From contig OY986439.1 in the NCBI GenBank assembly GCA_963920525.1, positions 40,180,819 to 40,244,818 of the forward strand: DNA of 64,000 nt, in the 5' to 3' direction. The stretch comes from Dichetophora obliterata. Lineage: Eukaryota > Arthropoda > Insecta > Diptera > Sciomyzidae. Both the position numbers and the translations under genes were made by a program. The notes below the pieces were generated by a model. It saw only the letters and a program-made list of their open reading frames with translations, made no database searches and was not told the origin of the DNA. Positions within the stretch are counted from its first letter, which is position 1, and each line of letters opens with the position of its first letter. This document shows positions 25,061 through 36,740 of the stretch, in pieces.

Positions 25061-28016
25061 CACTTACCTGTGTCAAGTGAGATTTAAGTTGAGTAGCGCT
25101 TGAAACTCCTCTATCGTCTTTAAAAAAGCACTTAAGTTATCCTTATTTCCGGCCAGACGCAGGCAGTTTTTTTCGATTTTTCGTTTTTGTATTTTCTCTT
25201 TCTTTTTCCTTTAATATAATCACTACAATTTTGCTTTGGGCTCACTTTTACATTAGCACAACTTTAAGTGTTACACTTTACTTTTAACGATCACAACAGG
25301 CACACACACTCACACGCACACACACAGCCAGTGATAGTAGAAAACAAGCAGCGCACACATTCACCTACACATGTTGGCCTAATTTCATACATCTACGCCG
25401 CAAAGCAAAGCGGATGAACATTTTTGCTAGTTAAGGCAGCAAATTCAATTTAATCTGCTGGCTGTGCGTCGTTGTTGCTGTAGCTATTTTATTTGTTGCT
25501 GTTGCTACTTATGTCAATTTTCGCTTTACCTGAAGGCGTTAAATTGAGTTTTATTGTTGTTGTTGTTGTTTTATATAGCAATAAGCTACACTTTAAGTTG
25601 ATGACAAATCGAAAAAATGCCAAAAACTAGGCATCGAAAAAGTAAAGTAGCAGAAATGGCCTCTCAAAAAAAAAAACAAAGAAAATAAAATTGGTTTTTC
25701 TTATTTTGCAGTTAGAAGCAAACGTGTGCCAAGAAAATGTCACGTTGTGTAAGTTTCAACTGTGTTTGTATTGATTCCTTGCGATTCCTGCACAACGCAA
25801 TGAATTGCATAAAGTCGAATAAAAAAGTCGTCTACTTTTAGGCGAATTACTCACGTACCAGTAGTAAAACGAAATGTCGCTCTTTTCCTATAATTCAAAC
25901 GCTGCAAATATCTTGAATGTATTTATATGGTACATATTTTATGTTAATTTTTTGCAACCACGTTGTCTTCATTATTTTTATTTTTTGAATTTTTTTAATT
26001 TTTTTACTCCTTTTTTTTGTCAAGTGGCAGTACTTTTATTTATGTTTTATTTTTCAGAAGTAATGCTGAGTTATTATTATTTTTGAAAAAAAACAATTTG
26101 TTTTTTTTTATTTTTTATCCTTTCACTTGACTTTTTTTATATCACTTTTTATGCAACCCTAATGTTTGTGTGTAAATTTAATTTAATGTTCCGTTCTTTT
26201 TATGGTACCACTTGACAGCTTTTATTTATGTGTATTTTTTATGCTTTTACATTTTTTTCTTTATTCTCCAGTCAAAGCATGCATTGTTCTTGACAAGTTA
26301 AAGTGTGAAGCATACTTTTAGGTTGTTATTTTGCTTATTTCTTTTGTGAATTTCAGATGATTCCAACGAAATTAAGTACATTTATTTATTATGTGGTGTG
26401 TCGACACTTAGCTAATTTTAAACCAAATAACTGCACTTAGCATAATTTTGGGCGATCCAAATTTTTTTATATATTTCAATTAGTTATGTGCTCAATTTGC
26501 AATTGGGTCGCCCTCTACAGATGCTGTAAATGTCCTTTTCTTTTTTCAAAATGCTACCAAAGTATGCAATTACTTTTTTCTAAACAGTTTTACTTTACAC
26601 CTCACTCAGAGCTAGCAAGCAGAACATAAAAGTAGGCTGCATTTTTTTTTACAGCTTAAATTTTATTTTGATAAAAATTTAACACCACACCGTTTAGTAC
26701 ACAAACGCACGAAACTTCGACACCGAGACGTCATCAAGTGCTCGCCGGGCAACAGTTTGGATGAAACTAGTTGCCACATTGGCACGAACACGATGTCGTT
26801 CGACGAGTTTCCGAAAAGGATGCTGCTGTTGCAAAATCACAACGAGGCACAAACGATTTGCTGTTGCGTGTTTAAGACGTAAAGCTTTTTTTATACTGAC
26901 TCCGAAAGTATTCTCTCCAGACTTTGACATTTATTTGCAATCCTAAAATTATGCTTCATTTCATTACCATCGCTCAATTACTTTCCATCTATCTCTCTGC
27001 AATTCTCTCTTTACTCTTTACTGCTTTTTTGTAGTAATACAGCAAAAGCTTTTTGTTTATCTCAAACATGTGCTTCACATTGCGCATGTTTTTTCGCTGC
27101 TCCAAAATTTATCTGGCGCTCAAAAATATGCTTTGAAATTTATCTTTTTACGAATTTTTCCTAAAAGAGCATATCCACGCATACTCAGCAAAGCTTTGTT
27201 GTACTGCTATTCGAATTTTGTGTCGTTTATTTTTTTTTTTTGCTTTTTCTCAGCATACATCTGCAATGCAAGTGTTTGTTTTTCTTTCTGTGTTTGTATG
27301 ACACCGTAACGTGATGCTGTGTGTCACGTTGCTTGTCTGCTGCCTGTTTGGCAGCGCCTTTGTTTATTTGTTTTCACTTGGGTCTCTGGGTTTTTTTCGG
27401 TTTCCTTCTGTTGTGTTGCTGTTTTGGTTGATTTTAAAGTTTTTGTTGCTTTGTTTTTTGTGTTGGCTCAGTTGTTATGCCACAGCAGTGGTCAGCAAAG
27501 ACGTAAAAAAAGCCAAAATTAGTTATCTTAACTTAGGTCAGTACCAACATGCAACGTCATTTGCAGCTACTTATTCGCAATTTGCTTTGCCTTTACTTTC
27601 GCATAGTAACTGCTTTTCTTACAGCTTTTATAATTATTTGTTTTTTGTTTTTAGGCCAGGTTTATGCATAATTAAACGTATTTAATTATTTTGCTAAGTC
27701 GCGTGCTGTGTGACTGTTTCTTTGCAACCTGACGACAGTTATGCATAAACTCAACATCGTTTGAGCACGCAATTTATTTAATGTTGCATAACTTGCGGCG
27801 CATTAAATATTCATTTGATAGGTTCGTTAATTTTACGGCAATAAAAGTAATATATTGATGTATCGTCTCTCCTTGAAACCGAAATACTTTTGGTTGCATG
27901 AATAAGCAGCATTGCATACTTACTTTTGAGCCTATTATTAATTAATATTTTTCCAATATTGTGAATTTTTTTTTTTGTAAGTGTATTTTTGAAGGAGGAA
28001 AAATTTGTATATAATA
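25061..28016. other. Complex non-repetitive island, possible host regulatory or UTR sequence
   Basis: This segment is less AT-rich and more varied than its surroundings, with CA repeats near 25300, GTT repeats near 25555, and no recognised transposon. On the minus strand a TATA-like element (rc of 26885-26895) precedes a GC-richer tract (26700-26870), which could be a promoter and leader. A 78-codon minus-strand frame there (26694-26930) resembles no protein I know. Together with the donor at 25068 this would fit 5' non-coding sequence of a minus-strand gene, but that is inference. Confidence 0.3.
25068..25250 (-). other. Candidate non-coding exon ending in a consensus splice donor
   Basis: Read on the minus strand, ttgacacag|gtaagtgaag is a full-consensus donor with the exon ending at 25068. 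The sequence upstream of it has no long open frame, so it would be a 5' UTR exon. The upstream boundary given is arbitrary. A consensus donor can occur by chance. Confidence 0.25.
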
Positions 28017-28020
28017 TTAA

Positions 28021-30870
28021 CCCTCTAACCGGCAGATCCGCCAAAAGGCGGGGTTAATATAAACCGCCAAAAAACATATTAAATAAAAAAATTTGCCCCC
28101 AAATTTTACTTTCCCGTTTCGTTGAATATTTGCATAGTGTGGCAATATTGGTTTTATTGTTGTGAGTGACAGCTGTTAATTGCTGTGCTTATCAGAGTGC
28201 AAAGTTTGTATACAATTTGCAAAAAAAATTATTTGTGCAGAAAGTGAATTTTCGAAAAATAAAAAAATTAGTTTGAAGTGTTCTGATCTTTGACAAAAAA
28301 TTATCTGTAAGTACATTTATTATTGTAGAATGTAATGAAAAAATACAAATTTGCATTCCGGAAAAGCTAAGGCTTCCAGGACCCAAAAACTCCACTACGT
28401 CTAAAGGCGGACTTGCCTGTTGCGGGGTAATTTTTTCCGTTTGCTCATTTTTGTGTTTTATCACTCTATATCGTTTTTATTGCATGAACTATCATGATTC
28501 AACTACAAAGTTATTTATTTCATATCAGGTTTGTCTATTAGAAGTGAAGAAAATGTATTCGCGTAATCAGAATCGCAGCAGTTTGTCGCGGATGACCGAA
28601 GAAGAGATCGTTAGGATTATGGAATCTGTGGAAGATGAAGACAATGATTCTGAATATGAGTTGAGCGAAGGAGAAAGTGAAGATGACGAGTTTTTGATAT
28701 GCGATGATGACCTTGCACATATGAGTAACTATATTGAGCAATTGGAAAATGCATCCAGCAGCGACTTCTTCTCAACTAGTGAGCCATAAATACCTTTTAT
28801 GCTACCTTTTAAATAATTATAATTTCTTTCCTTTTGGCAGCGGCGCCAACTTGCTCCAGCAAAGCATCAACCAGTACACCACAGCCATCTACGAATAAAC
28901 CAAAACGGCCAAAGCGTAATCGTTCTCCATTGCCAGAACTTGACGAAAGCTTACCGTGTTTTTCACCAACTGCAGGCGGATTCACTGTTACTGCTACAGA
29001 TATAAATCCACAATCTTCTGAATTTAAAAACATTTTATGGAAGAAGAAGCATTTGGAACTACATCGCAATGAAATTGTTTTTTGCGGTGATACAAGTTTA
29101 CCCGAGCACTTCGAGGAATTGAAAACACCATTTCAATGCTTCATGTACTTCTTCACCGACGAATTTTTTGATAAAATCGCCAAAGAAAGCAATTTGTATG
29201 CTCATCAGCAGAATATTGAAAGCAGTGCGAATATTACATCTGCCGATTTGAAGAAGTATGTTGGCATATTGCTATACATGTCTGTCTTTCGGTACCCAAA
29301 TACGGAAAGCTACTGGTCACAACACGCATTCGAAGCCATCAGAGCAACCATGCCGTCAAAGCAATTTTTTTCAGATTAGCAAGTTCCTTCATTTTAACAA
29401 CAGCTCTTTGATGAAAAAACAAGGTGAAGAAGGCTACGACCAGCTTTATAAAGTGACACCTATTATTGAACATTTCAACGATCGTTTCGACTCAGTTCCG
29501 AAGACACCACGATTGTGCATCGACGAGCAAATGTGCTCAACAAAAATGATAACTGCTTTGCGCCAATATATGCCGGATAAGCCACATAAATATGGAATCA
29601 AATAGTTTGTTCTATGTGACTCCTTCGGATATTCATACAGGTTTGAAGTCTATAAGGGTGCAGGTGACTATAATGTGGTAGAAAATGCACCAAATTTAGG
29701 TGCGACATCTAATGTCGTTGTACGTTTATCGCAGACCATTCCAAATTTTAAAAACCACATTTTATATTTCGATAATTTTTACACTTCTCTGCCACTATTG
29801 GTGTATTTGCGGAGCAGAGGTATTTATTCGCTTGGTACGATTCGCGCTAATCGCATACCGCATTGTAAATTGTCTCTTGACAAAGATGCAAACAAAAAAG
29901 AAAAAGGCTATTCTGAAGAGTTTGTAGGAAGAGCATACGGAATAGAAATATCAACCGTATTGTGGAAAGATACGAAGTGTGTGCGTTTATCTTCGACTTA
30001 TGCAGGTGTTAGGCCATTTATTACCGCTACTGCTGATATTCAACCAATTAAAGCAACTAGATATGATAGAAAGAACCAAAATTACGTTGAAATCGACTGC
30101 CCAAACATAATCAAGGAGTACAACTGCCACATGGGAGGCGTCGACCTCATGGATGGTTTGTTAGGTCGCTATCATATTCGAATGAAAACAAAGAAGTGGA
30201 CCTTGCGTCTTTTCTATCACTTCATAGATATGGCCACGGTAAACGCGTACCTACTTTACCGTCGCATTCATTCCAGCGATCCTTCGTGTTTAAAGCTTCC
30301 TGATTTTCGTGCAGAAGTAGGTGACGTGCTGTGCAACATTCAAAAAAGCAGCAAAAACCCACTTGGACGACCCTCTACCGCCTGCTCAAATTACTCGGAT
30401 CCAAAAATGAGAAAAACTTACGCACCTCCAGCTGACATAAGGTACGATGGCATTGGTCATATTCCCGATCATTTAGATCGAACCGGAAAGCGGATGTGTA
30501 AAATGCCTGGTTGTAAAGCAGAAACGCAACTGTTTTGCACCAAATGCAACCTCAATTTATGTTTGTCGGCAAACAAAAAATGTTTTCAGCTTTTTCATAC
30601 TCAATAATCTCGATAAGATTTCTTATTTGCAACAACTGTAATAATTTTGTGCCTTTTTTTCAATAATAAAAATATATATAAAAAAAATTCGTGCACTATT
30701 TTAAATACGACATACCAGGCAAGTCCACCTAAAGGCGGAGTTCATAAATTTACCTCTAGGGGGAAACCCTTTGATTTTTTTGAACTTTTGACTTCAAATT
30801 AGTTTTTTTCGACCTCAAATTAGCCTATATGAATTTTTTCATTGAAAACAAAAATTGGCCGGTTAGAGGG
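28021..30870 (+). mobile_element. piggyBac-like transposon, full length with TTAA duplications
   Basis: TTAA lies on both sides (28017-28020 and 30871-30874). The ends are 13-bp perfect inverted repeats, ccctctaaccggc. A small hairpin (ccgcc aaaa ggcgg, 28038-28051) sits just inside the left end. A longer, partly inverted subterminal block containing aggcggacttgcctg lies near 28395-28420, with its counterpart caggcaagtcc at 30717-30727. The single gene inside encodes a piggyBac transposase (28553-30607). Intact ends and only two gene lesions suggest recent insertion. Confidence 0.92.
28553..30607 (+). pseudogene. piggyBac-like transposase (DDE_Tnp_1_7), one intron, two lesions
   Basis: The ATG at 28553 opens an acidic N-terminal exon. 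A GT-AG intron at 28779-28840 (62 bp, donor gtgagc, acceptor ttggcag) joins the second exon in frame. The catalytic triad of the family is present: Asp in CIDEQM (29522-29524), Asp in YFDNFYTS (29771-29773) and Asp in GGVDLMDG (30143-30145). The C-terminus has the cysteine-rich CKMPGCKAE..C..C zinc-binding module that binds the transposon ends. Two lesions break the gene: an indel in a T7 run at 29365-29371 and a TAG at 29603-29605 (GIK*FVLCDSFGY). The homopolymer indel could be a sequencing artefact, which would leave one stop. The enzyme would act in the nucleus, cutting and pasting at TTAA. Confidence 0.88.
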
Positions 30871-30979
30871 TTAAAATGAGGAAGGTACGTAACCAAGTTG
30901 ATTTTGGGGCTCAAAACGATCTACAATAGGCTTCGAAACTTAAAGAAAATTCATACAAATGATATTAACATCCAGTGTA

Positions 30980-31228
30980 TCGTCACCTAAAATGCAAAAA
31001 GGCGTAACAACACTTTTTATGATTTTACAGGAGAAGCAAAAACCTTTCAAAATTTCTCAAGCACTTGCACTGAGAGCTTTTAGAATTTTGTTAATATAAA
31101 CGTCGCTTTTCGTTGTAGAAGATTAAAATATTGCAGGAACATGTATTTTGATGCGGTGCATCATAATCAAAAAAAAAAGACGATTAAAATTTTTTTTTTG
31201 TTACGCCTTCTTGCGTTTTAGTTGACGG
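30980..31228. mobile_element. MITE family D, copy 1 (Tc1/mariner-type)
   Basis: A 249-bp element flanked by TA (30978-30979, 31229-31230). The left end is tcgtcacctaaaatgcaaaa; the right end in reverse complement is ccgtcaactaaaacgcaag, continuing with aaggcgtaaca on both. No coding capacity. A sister copy of nearly the same length lies at 35910-36156. Confidence 0.7.
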
Positions 31229-31230
31229 TA

Positions 31231-31740
31231 TGTAAAATTAATATGTAAAATCTAAACATTACAAACACAAAAGTTGACTTGACTTGATATCAAATACAAA
31301 TACTCAATTTATATCTAAAGTAAAAATAAAGCTTTAAAACCAAGTATGCTCTTATAAAATAATTGTAAATATCTATATATATAGTTTTTTAATACCACTT
31401 TCGAGTACAGAGGAATACTCTGCATCAAAATTAATTGTTAGTTTATTTAATTTTTTTAAATATTTCTGATCGAGTATATAAAAAAATACTTTAAATACAT
31501 ATTTGGAGCTCAATATGAGCATTTTATAACTAAGAAAAGACATTAGACCAGAAACTAGACTTGAACGATCAGGATCTCAAATGTAATAAGAACTCCTAAA
31601 AACGATGGCAGTTGATACATATTTTTTTGTTTATCTTATTCGAATATATACCAAGAAAATATATTTATTGATATAATATATTCTGACTTATAACAAATGA
31701 GTTGTAATTATAATAGTCATGAAAGATTTCTTGACTTGGT
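31231..31740. other. AT-rich non-coding stretch
   Basis: Nothing recognisable. Confidence 0.4.
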
Positions 31741-32500
31741 TTTAACTACAGACAGTAACAATTTTATTGTTAACAGGGCCCTTCAATCTCTAACTTCTGT
31801 CGAGGACTACCATCCAGCACTAAGCGTATGGTACAAGTCCGATAGTTAAATCCTCTTTAATAGATAAACTAGTTTATGAATGCTATTTTAAAAAAACTGA
31901 ATTTTTGAAGCTACAAAAATTACTTCACGTTATTTTCGAATATATTAGTTGTACTAGTCTTGAAGATTGAATTTTTTTATTTTTTTTTTATTTATAAATC
32001 TTTCCTTTGTTTTATCAGTCGATGCCATATAGCCTAATTTTTTGATTAAATAAACATGAAGAAGAAATCCGATGGACTCCCTCCATCATTTAAAACTTCC
32101 TATTTGCCTATTTGCCTATTTGCCAATCTCTTAAAAGTATATTAGAATGATCGATGAGAATTTTAATACTGCAACTGAGAGAATTCCTGCCGCACACAAT
32201 GTAATTCCGTTTTAAGCCAACCACTGTTCTCGATTTTACAACGTTTTGCTTAAATTTTGTTTATTCAGGTAGCCAAGTCGACTGTTTTTATACTGACTTT
32301 AGCAAAGCAATTGAAAAATGTTCACACAAATTAGTTTTACTTAAACTAAAATTAATGGGAATTCCAGAATTGCTTGTAAGTTTGATTCAATTGTATCTAA
32401 CAAAGGAATCTTATCGAATACGACTCCGAGGCGTATTGTCTGCTTAATTTATTGTTGATCCAGGTGTTCTTCAAGGTACCCACCTTGGTACATTCTCATC
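31741..32500 (+). pseudogene. Jockey-type non-LTR retrotransposon remnant
   Basis: Near 31770-31850 a frame reads LTSVEDYHPAL, resembling the region at the end of the endonuclease domain. From about 32260 the RT palm appears: YTDFSKAIEK (motif A, aspartate present; family form YTDFSKAFDK), then LKLMGIPELLVSLIQLYL, and GVLQGTHLG where the family has GVPQGSHLGP. Several frame changes and stops lie between, and there is no YADD box or tail. This is an old dead fragment. Confidence 0.65.
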
Positions 32501-33017
32501 TGCTTTGAAGGTTGGTGTTCTCAAAATAATATCGCTCATTTCGTGGAATAACGTCACAACTCCACATTTGGGTTTTTTGAGTTAAATATACAGAAATATT
32601 CCTTGCTATCATATCTTTAAGATGAGTGAATTCCAGACCGATATGTTGTTAAATAATGGTTTTACAGATACTTGTGTTGTTTTGACTATAAGCAATTTCT
32701 TCACTTTTTTGTAGCAATTAAGTTTGATTTCTAATTATATCAAATTTTATTTTAAATTTCTGCATAATATTTCAAAAACAACGACTTATTCTAAGATATT
32801 TTAAAATAAAAATCCAAGCAAGTAAACTAATATTTTTTTGTAGTAATAAAGTACACACTCAAAACGTGACATCTTTCAAACTCAAAAGTATGTTATCATA
32901 CTGTAGAAAAATCGTCACAACCAGTAATTAAATTGCTGAAGTCAAAGTAGCAAAAGTCATAAAATTATTGCATTTTAAAGCGATCACTGTTTCCATAAAT
33001 TCAAAACTGACTACTGC
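32501..33017. other. Non-coding stretch
   Basis: No gene recognised; AT-rich. Confidence 0.4.
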
Positions 33018-33021
33018 TTAA

Positions 33022-34336
33022 CCCTCGGATGCAGTGCTGGGTCTAGCCAGACCTTTTGACTTTTTGAATGTGTGAAACTTTTTTGTATGACAGAGGAGAG
33101 CGGAATGGTTGCATGACTTTGTCAGGCACGACAAGAAGAAAGGACTGAATTAACGAAAAATTCAAAAATATTGTTTTAGTATTGATAATAATTGCTTTTT
33201 ATATCGTTTCGTGAATGCAACAGTGATAGGTCTGGCCAGACCTTATATAAAATATATGGAATTTGTAAGACCGGATGTTTGTTAACCGAATTTGAATGTG
33301 TCATAGTTGCTAATCAGAGTCGTGCCTCTTCTCAAGTCTAGCTGATTCCGTGGAAATAACGGTACGTACGAATCATACAGTATGATATGCTTGTGTGCTC
33401 GTTAGTACTACTGAGGCTTTCAAGGCGAGAACATCATTGATCATAGTAAATATTTGTATGGTTTTTTAAGTTTTTGACTTTTTAATTGGTGGTAAAACTT
33501 TGTGGTTTTTATACTTGCTATTGATTAGTAAATATCTTTGTATTGTTTTATTACTTTATAAAAATAAATAAATTGTGTTATTTTCTTGATGTTTTATAAA
33601 GGAAATGGCATCGAATCGCAGTGCCGATAATATGGAAACGCTGACGTAGTTATTGCGGCGAAGAAATCGTCACAACATCTCTGAGGCCCAACAACAGATT
33701 CTCTATGAGGAACTTGCACAATTCTTAGGCAATGAAGGTGAAGCAGATGATTCGGTCGAAAAGGATTATATGCCTGATGACGATGAAGTTTACGAAACCA
33801 AGAAAGATATCGAAATCGAAGTCGATGGTGACGAAAACAACATCGAGACCGATGAATTATATTATGAAAGTTTGGGTACTGCAGCTGTACCGATTGATGA
33901 TGTTTCTGTACCTGGTAACTTTATACAGTCGAAGGACGATAAATTATGAAAAAAAACTAACTGCCAAATGTTGGCCGAACACGCGTGCTCAATCGACCAA
34001 TAGCGACTCGAGCAGGCCCTTTGGCTGGATTTTTACCAGATCCAATGGCTATTTTCAAAGCATTTATCACGCCAGAAATTGTCAGCCACGGGATATTCGT
34101 CCAAATGGGCAACTAATCGATGGCCACTTGCCATGTTTTACAATATGCTGGACATTGCTAAGCTAGCAGCATTTATCATATTCGAAGAAAACGGAAAAAC
34201 GGCGAACCTTTGTCGTGGAGCTGGTGCGACAGGTGGTTACGCCACACATGAAAGAGTGAGCCAAAAATCCACATGTCGTCAAACTAGGGTCCACCCTAGT
34301 GTTCAATCGAAAAGCGATTTAAGATCGACAATATAA
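33022..34336 (+). mobile_element. Second piggyBac-like element, right end missing and core deleted
   Basis: TTAA at 33018-33021 is followed by ccctcggatgcagtgctgg, a typical piggyBac-type end. The subterminal region carries ggtctagccagacc (33040-33053) and the perfect 16-bp palindrome aggtctggccagacct (33228-33243). A broken transposase follows (33605-34336). No inverted right end with TTAA was found up to 35000, so the element is truncated; the 34336 limit is only where recognisable protein ends. It is a different lineage from the element at 28021. Confidence 0.7.
33605..34336 (+). pseudogene. piggyBac-like transposase pseudogene lacking the catalytic core
   Basis: An ATG at 33605 starts an acidic N-terminal region. 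It is interrupted by TAG at 33647-33649 and shifts frame after about 33949. A second stretch in another frame reads AGPLAGFLPDPMAIFKAFIT, the start of the conserved piggyBac domain. At about 34090 the sequence jumps to the C-terminal region NRWPLAMFYNMLDIAKLAAF. The part between, which should hold all three catalytic aspartates, is absent. The cysteine-rich tail was not found either. Confidence 0.75.
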
Positions 34337-35040
34337 AAAATTGGCACGAAAGCGATCAAACAAATGTATCAGCTCAAAGCATAAAAGCAAAACAGTTGGC
34401 TACGACTGTTGAAAAACTGATGCTGCTTCCACTTGCAAAAGTTGAACAGTTGCTGTTGCTTTGATTTTCGACTTTGTTCACAGTTTCAGTCAATAAAAAC
34501 AAAATTGGTGAAACTGTCGACTGCTAAAGTGCTTCGCAGTCTATCAGATTTTTTTTTTTTGCTTTTGCTTTGACTGCGACTGTTTGATTTTTAGAAGCAT
34601 AAGTTACAGCAGCAGCACAGAAAAGGAAAAATATTAGAAGTTTTTAAACGCTGGCCACAACTCAAAATGAAACATTTTTTAAAAAAAATTTTGTAGTAAT
34701 AATGTCCCAACTCAAACAGACATTTGCAAAAATATTGCTTAAAAATTCACTATTGACGCAAAAATTAAAAATGTATGATATTTTTGGTAGAAAATATAAT
34801 GGACTACAAATATTCTTTTCGATTTTCAGTCCACCTCAATTAATGACCGTGATGTCATTTCAAAATTTCATAAGGCTCTCCTGAAAAATACTTATGTTTG
34901 AGTTGTGCCAGTCTTGCACGAAATGAGCGATATGGTCTTTAATCCAGATTTTTTTTCTTTTAAATTCCCTTATTGATTACAGTTGTTTAAAAGCATCTTC
35001 TATGCTTGGGTTACTAAAATTCTGAGCCAAAGACTGTAAT
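34337..35040. other. Non-coding stretch
   Basis: A patch of varied sequence at 34370-34600 repeats words such as gttgctgttgc and actgttga; its ends could not be defined. No gene recognised. Confidence 0.4.
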
Positions 35041-35645
35041 AGCACGATAACAACTAGAACATTATATTATGCCATTGTTCAATGCAATTCAAGCATGGTG
35101 CCCGAATTATAATCTGCATGGTAATCGAATAGATATAATCCAAAAAAGTTATATTTATTTTGCTTTAAGGGGCTTAACTTTAGAATGGTAAACATGGCCT
35201 GTGAGGCTAAAATAAGTGATCTACAAATATGCGTATAATACGATTAAGATGTTTAAAAAAGTAATTGTTTTTTTATCCATTTTTGTTGTTAAACATATTT
35301 TTAATATGTGTTTGTTTTTGCTTTAGTGAATTTTTGTTTTTTAATTGTGAAATGTCATTTTCAAAAAAGGGCCTCACTGGCAAAGTTTACCATTAAAGAG
35401 TTTAAAAATATGTTTACCATTATAGGGTTAAGTGGAACTGACATTTTTAGCCTTCCTCCTTACAAGGATCGTTTAAAACTTTTAAAAAGGCAATCTTTAA
35501 ATGAGCGAAGAAAATCGGCTTGTAGTGTCTATTTTCACCAACTCATAACCGTTGTATTCGATTCTCTGGAACCCCTTACTCTTATAAATTGTAACACTAA
35601 CGGTAACAATAGAATTTACTTACCTTTTAGTGAAAAAATTTTTTA
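35041..35645 (+). pseudogene. Non-LTR retrotransposon RT C-terminus, split by a MITE
   Basis: Before the insertion the frame reads NRIDIIQKSYIYFALRGL; after it, DIFSLPPYKDRLKLLKRQSL and a C-terminal block typical of jockey-related elements. A 250-bp piggyBac-type MITE (35178-35427) interrupts the conserved RGL/LPPY junction, and the reading frame resumes directly across one copy of TTAA. An upstream stop and the lack of RT palm motifs mark it as a fragment. Confidence 0.75.
35178..35427. mobile_element. piggyBac-type MITE, 250 bp, TTAA flanked
   Basis: TTAA at 35174-35177 and 35428-35431. The left end is ctttagaatggtaaacat; the right end in reverse complement is ccctataatggtaaacat (15 of 18 identical). 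The CCCT start and TTAA duplication point to mobilisation by a piggyBac-family transposase. The TIR differs from those at 28021 and 33022, so the mobilising partner is not obviously in this window. No coding capacity. Confidence 0.8.
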
Positions 35646-35909
35646 AGGGTAGTGACCCTTTAAACCGTATAAGTGTCTTTGTTAAAATCTGTTGCTTTTT
35701 TTATGTTAACTTATAAAAAGGTCAACTCAAAAGTACATTGAAAACTGATATAAGATTAGATATATGTATGTAAATGCATGGTTAATAGTTACGTCTTGTG
35801 TAGTCTCTGAGCTGTACCCATATCTTACCAGACCTCACATGTGTGTCCGAAGGGGAAAAGTGGGGGTGGGGCAAGCACCACCCCCCTAGGCAATGATAAT
35901 TTTTTAATA

Positions 35910-36156
35910 TCTTCATATTAAATCAAAAAAGCCGTAAGTTTAAATTAAAAATTTTTAAGAGAAAATAAAAAACTTCTAAATTATAAGTTGCGCTTAGACT
36001 TAGGGCATTGAGAACTTTGTTAATAAAAACGCCGGTTTTAGTTGTAGAAGTGTAAGATTTTGCGAAACATGTATTTTGATAAGATGCATCATAATTAATC
36101 AAAAATTCGATTTTGACTTTTTTGTAACTTATGGCTTTTTTGATTTCATTTGACGA
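35910..36156. mobile_element. MITE family D, copy 2 (Tc1/mariner-type)
   Basis: A 247-bp element with TA at 35908-35909 and 36157-36158. The right end in reverse complement is tcgtcaaatgaaatcaaaa. It shares the internal line aacatgtattttgat.. tgcatcataat with copy 1 at 30980. No protein is encoded; the 80-codon minus-strand frame across it is chance. Confidence 0.65.
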
Positions 36157-36280
36157 TATGTTCATTATGTATTTAATATATTTTGAAAAGAATACAAAAA
36201 TACTTATTTTAGGTTTATTTATAAATAAAGCAGAGCTGAACCATTCATTTTCAAATAGTATATTGTACCCGTTGCTGTAA

Positions 36281-36481
36281 GGCCCTGTTCACATTACGTG
36301 TTTTAGTCACGATTGCTCTCACTTTTTTTTTTTTGTAAATGCTGCTGAACAATACTGAATATTGGTATGTATTTCAATACATTTATTTATTTAATATTCA
36401 GAATTTCTCAGCCGTGTTTGCGAAAAAAAAGTTGAGAGAGATATCGCAATCGCGACAAAAAAGAGTAATATGAACACGGCC
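36281..36481. mobile_element. 201-bp MITE with TAA target duplication (Harbinger-like)
   Basis: TAA at 36278-36280 and 36482-36484. The left end is ggccctgttcacattacg; the right end in reverse complement is ggccgtgttcatattactc. The arms continue with internal inverted words (cgattgctctc against gagagatatcg). No coding capacity. Confidence 0.75.
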
Positions 36482-36594
36482 TAATTAGTTACCATTTAAC
36501 TAGATACCAGATACCATTTCATTTACCTTTGTTTCACAAAAACTTTTCAATACGTATTCCTAAGTTATAAAAATTTTTCTATGAATTTTATTCG

Positions 36595-36740
36595 TAATTT
36601 TCAGACACGAATAGAATTCATACAAAGGACGTAGTTTGGAAAACATTTCAAATATTTTATTCGTATTCGTACAAAAACAATTCTATATTACTTTACATTT
36701 ACGAATGATCATAATACTTAAAAAATTAATGTTTTCCAAA
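36595..36740. repeat. Fragment of fold-back family A arm
   Basis: Matches the family A arm at 19790-19870 closely: tattttattcgtattcgtac, then aaaaacaa, then catttacgaat. No core and no element ends remain. Confidence 0.6.

Noticed and set aside
27070..27685. Three overlapping plus-strand frames of 67-124 codons
   Set aside because: Cys/Phe/Val-rich products of TTT/GTT-rich sequence in several frames at once, with no motif or splice context.
29700..29927. 75-codon frame overlapping the piggyBac gene
   Set aside because: A shadow frame of the transposase coding sequence.
34370..34600. Possible MITE with cagttg/caactg words
   Set aside because: Inverted ends and a target duplication could not be defined.
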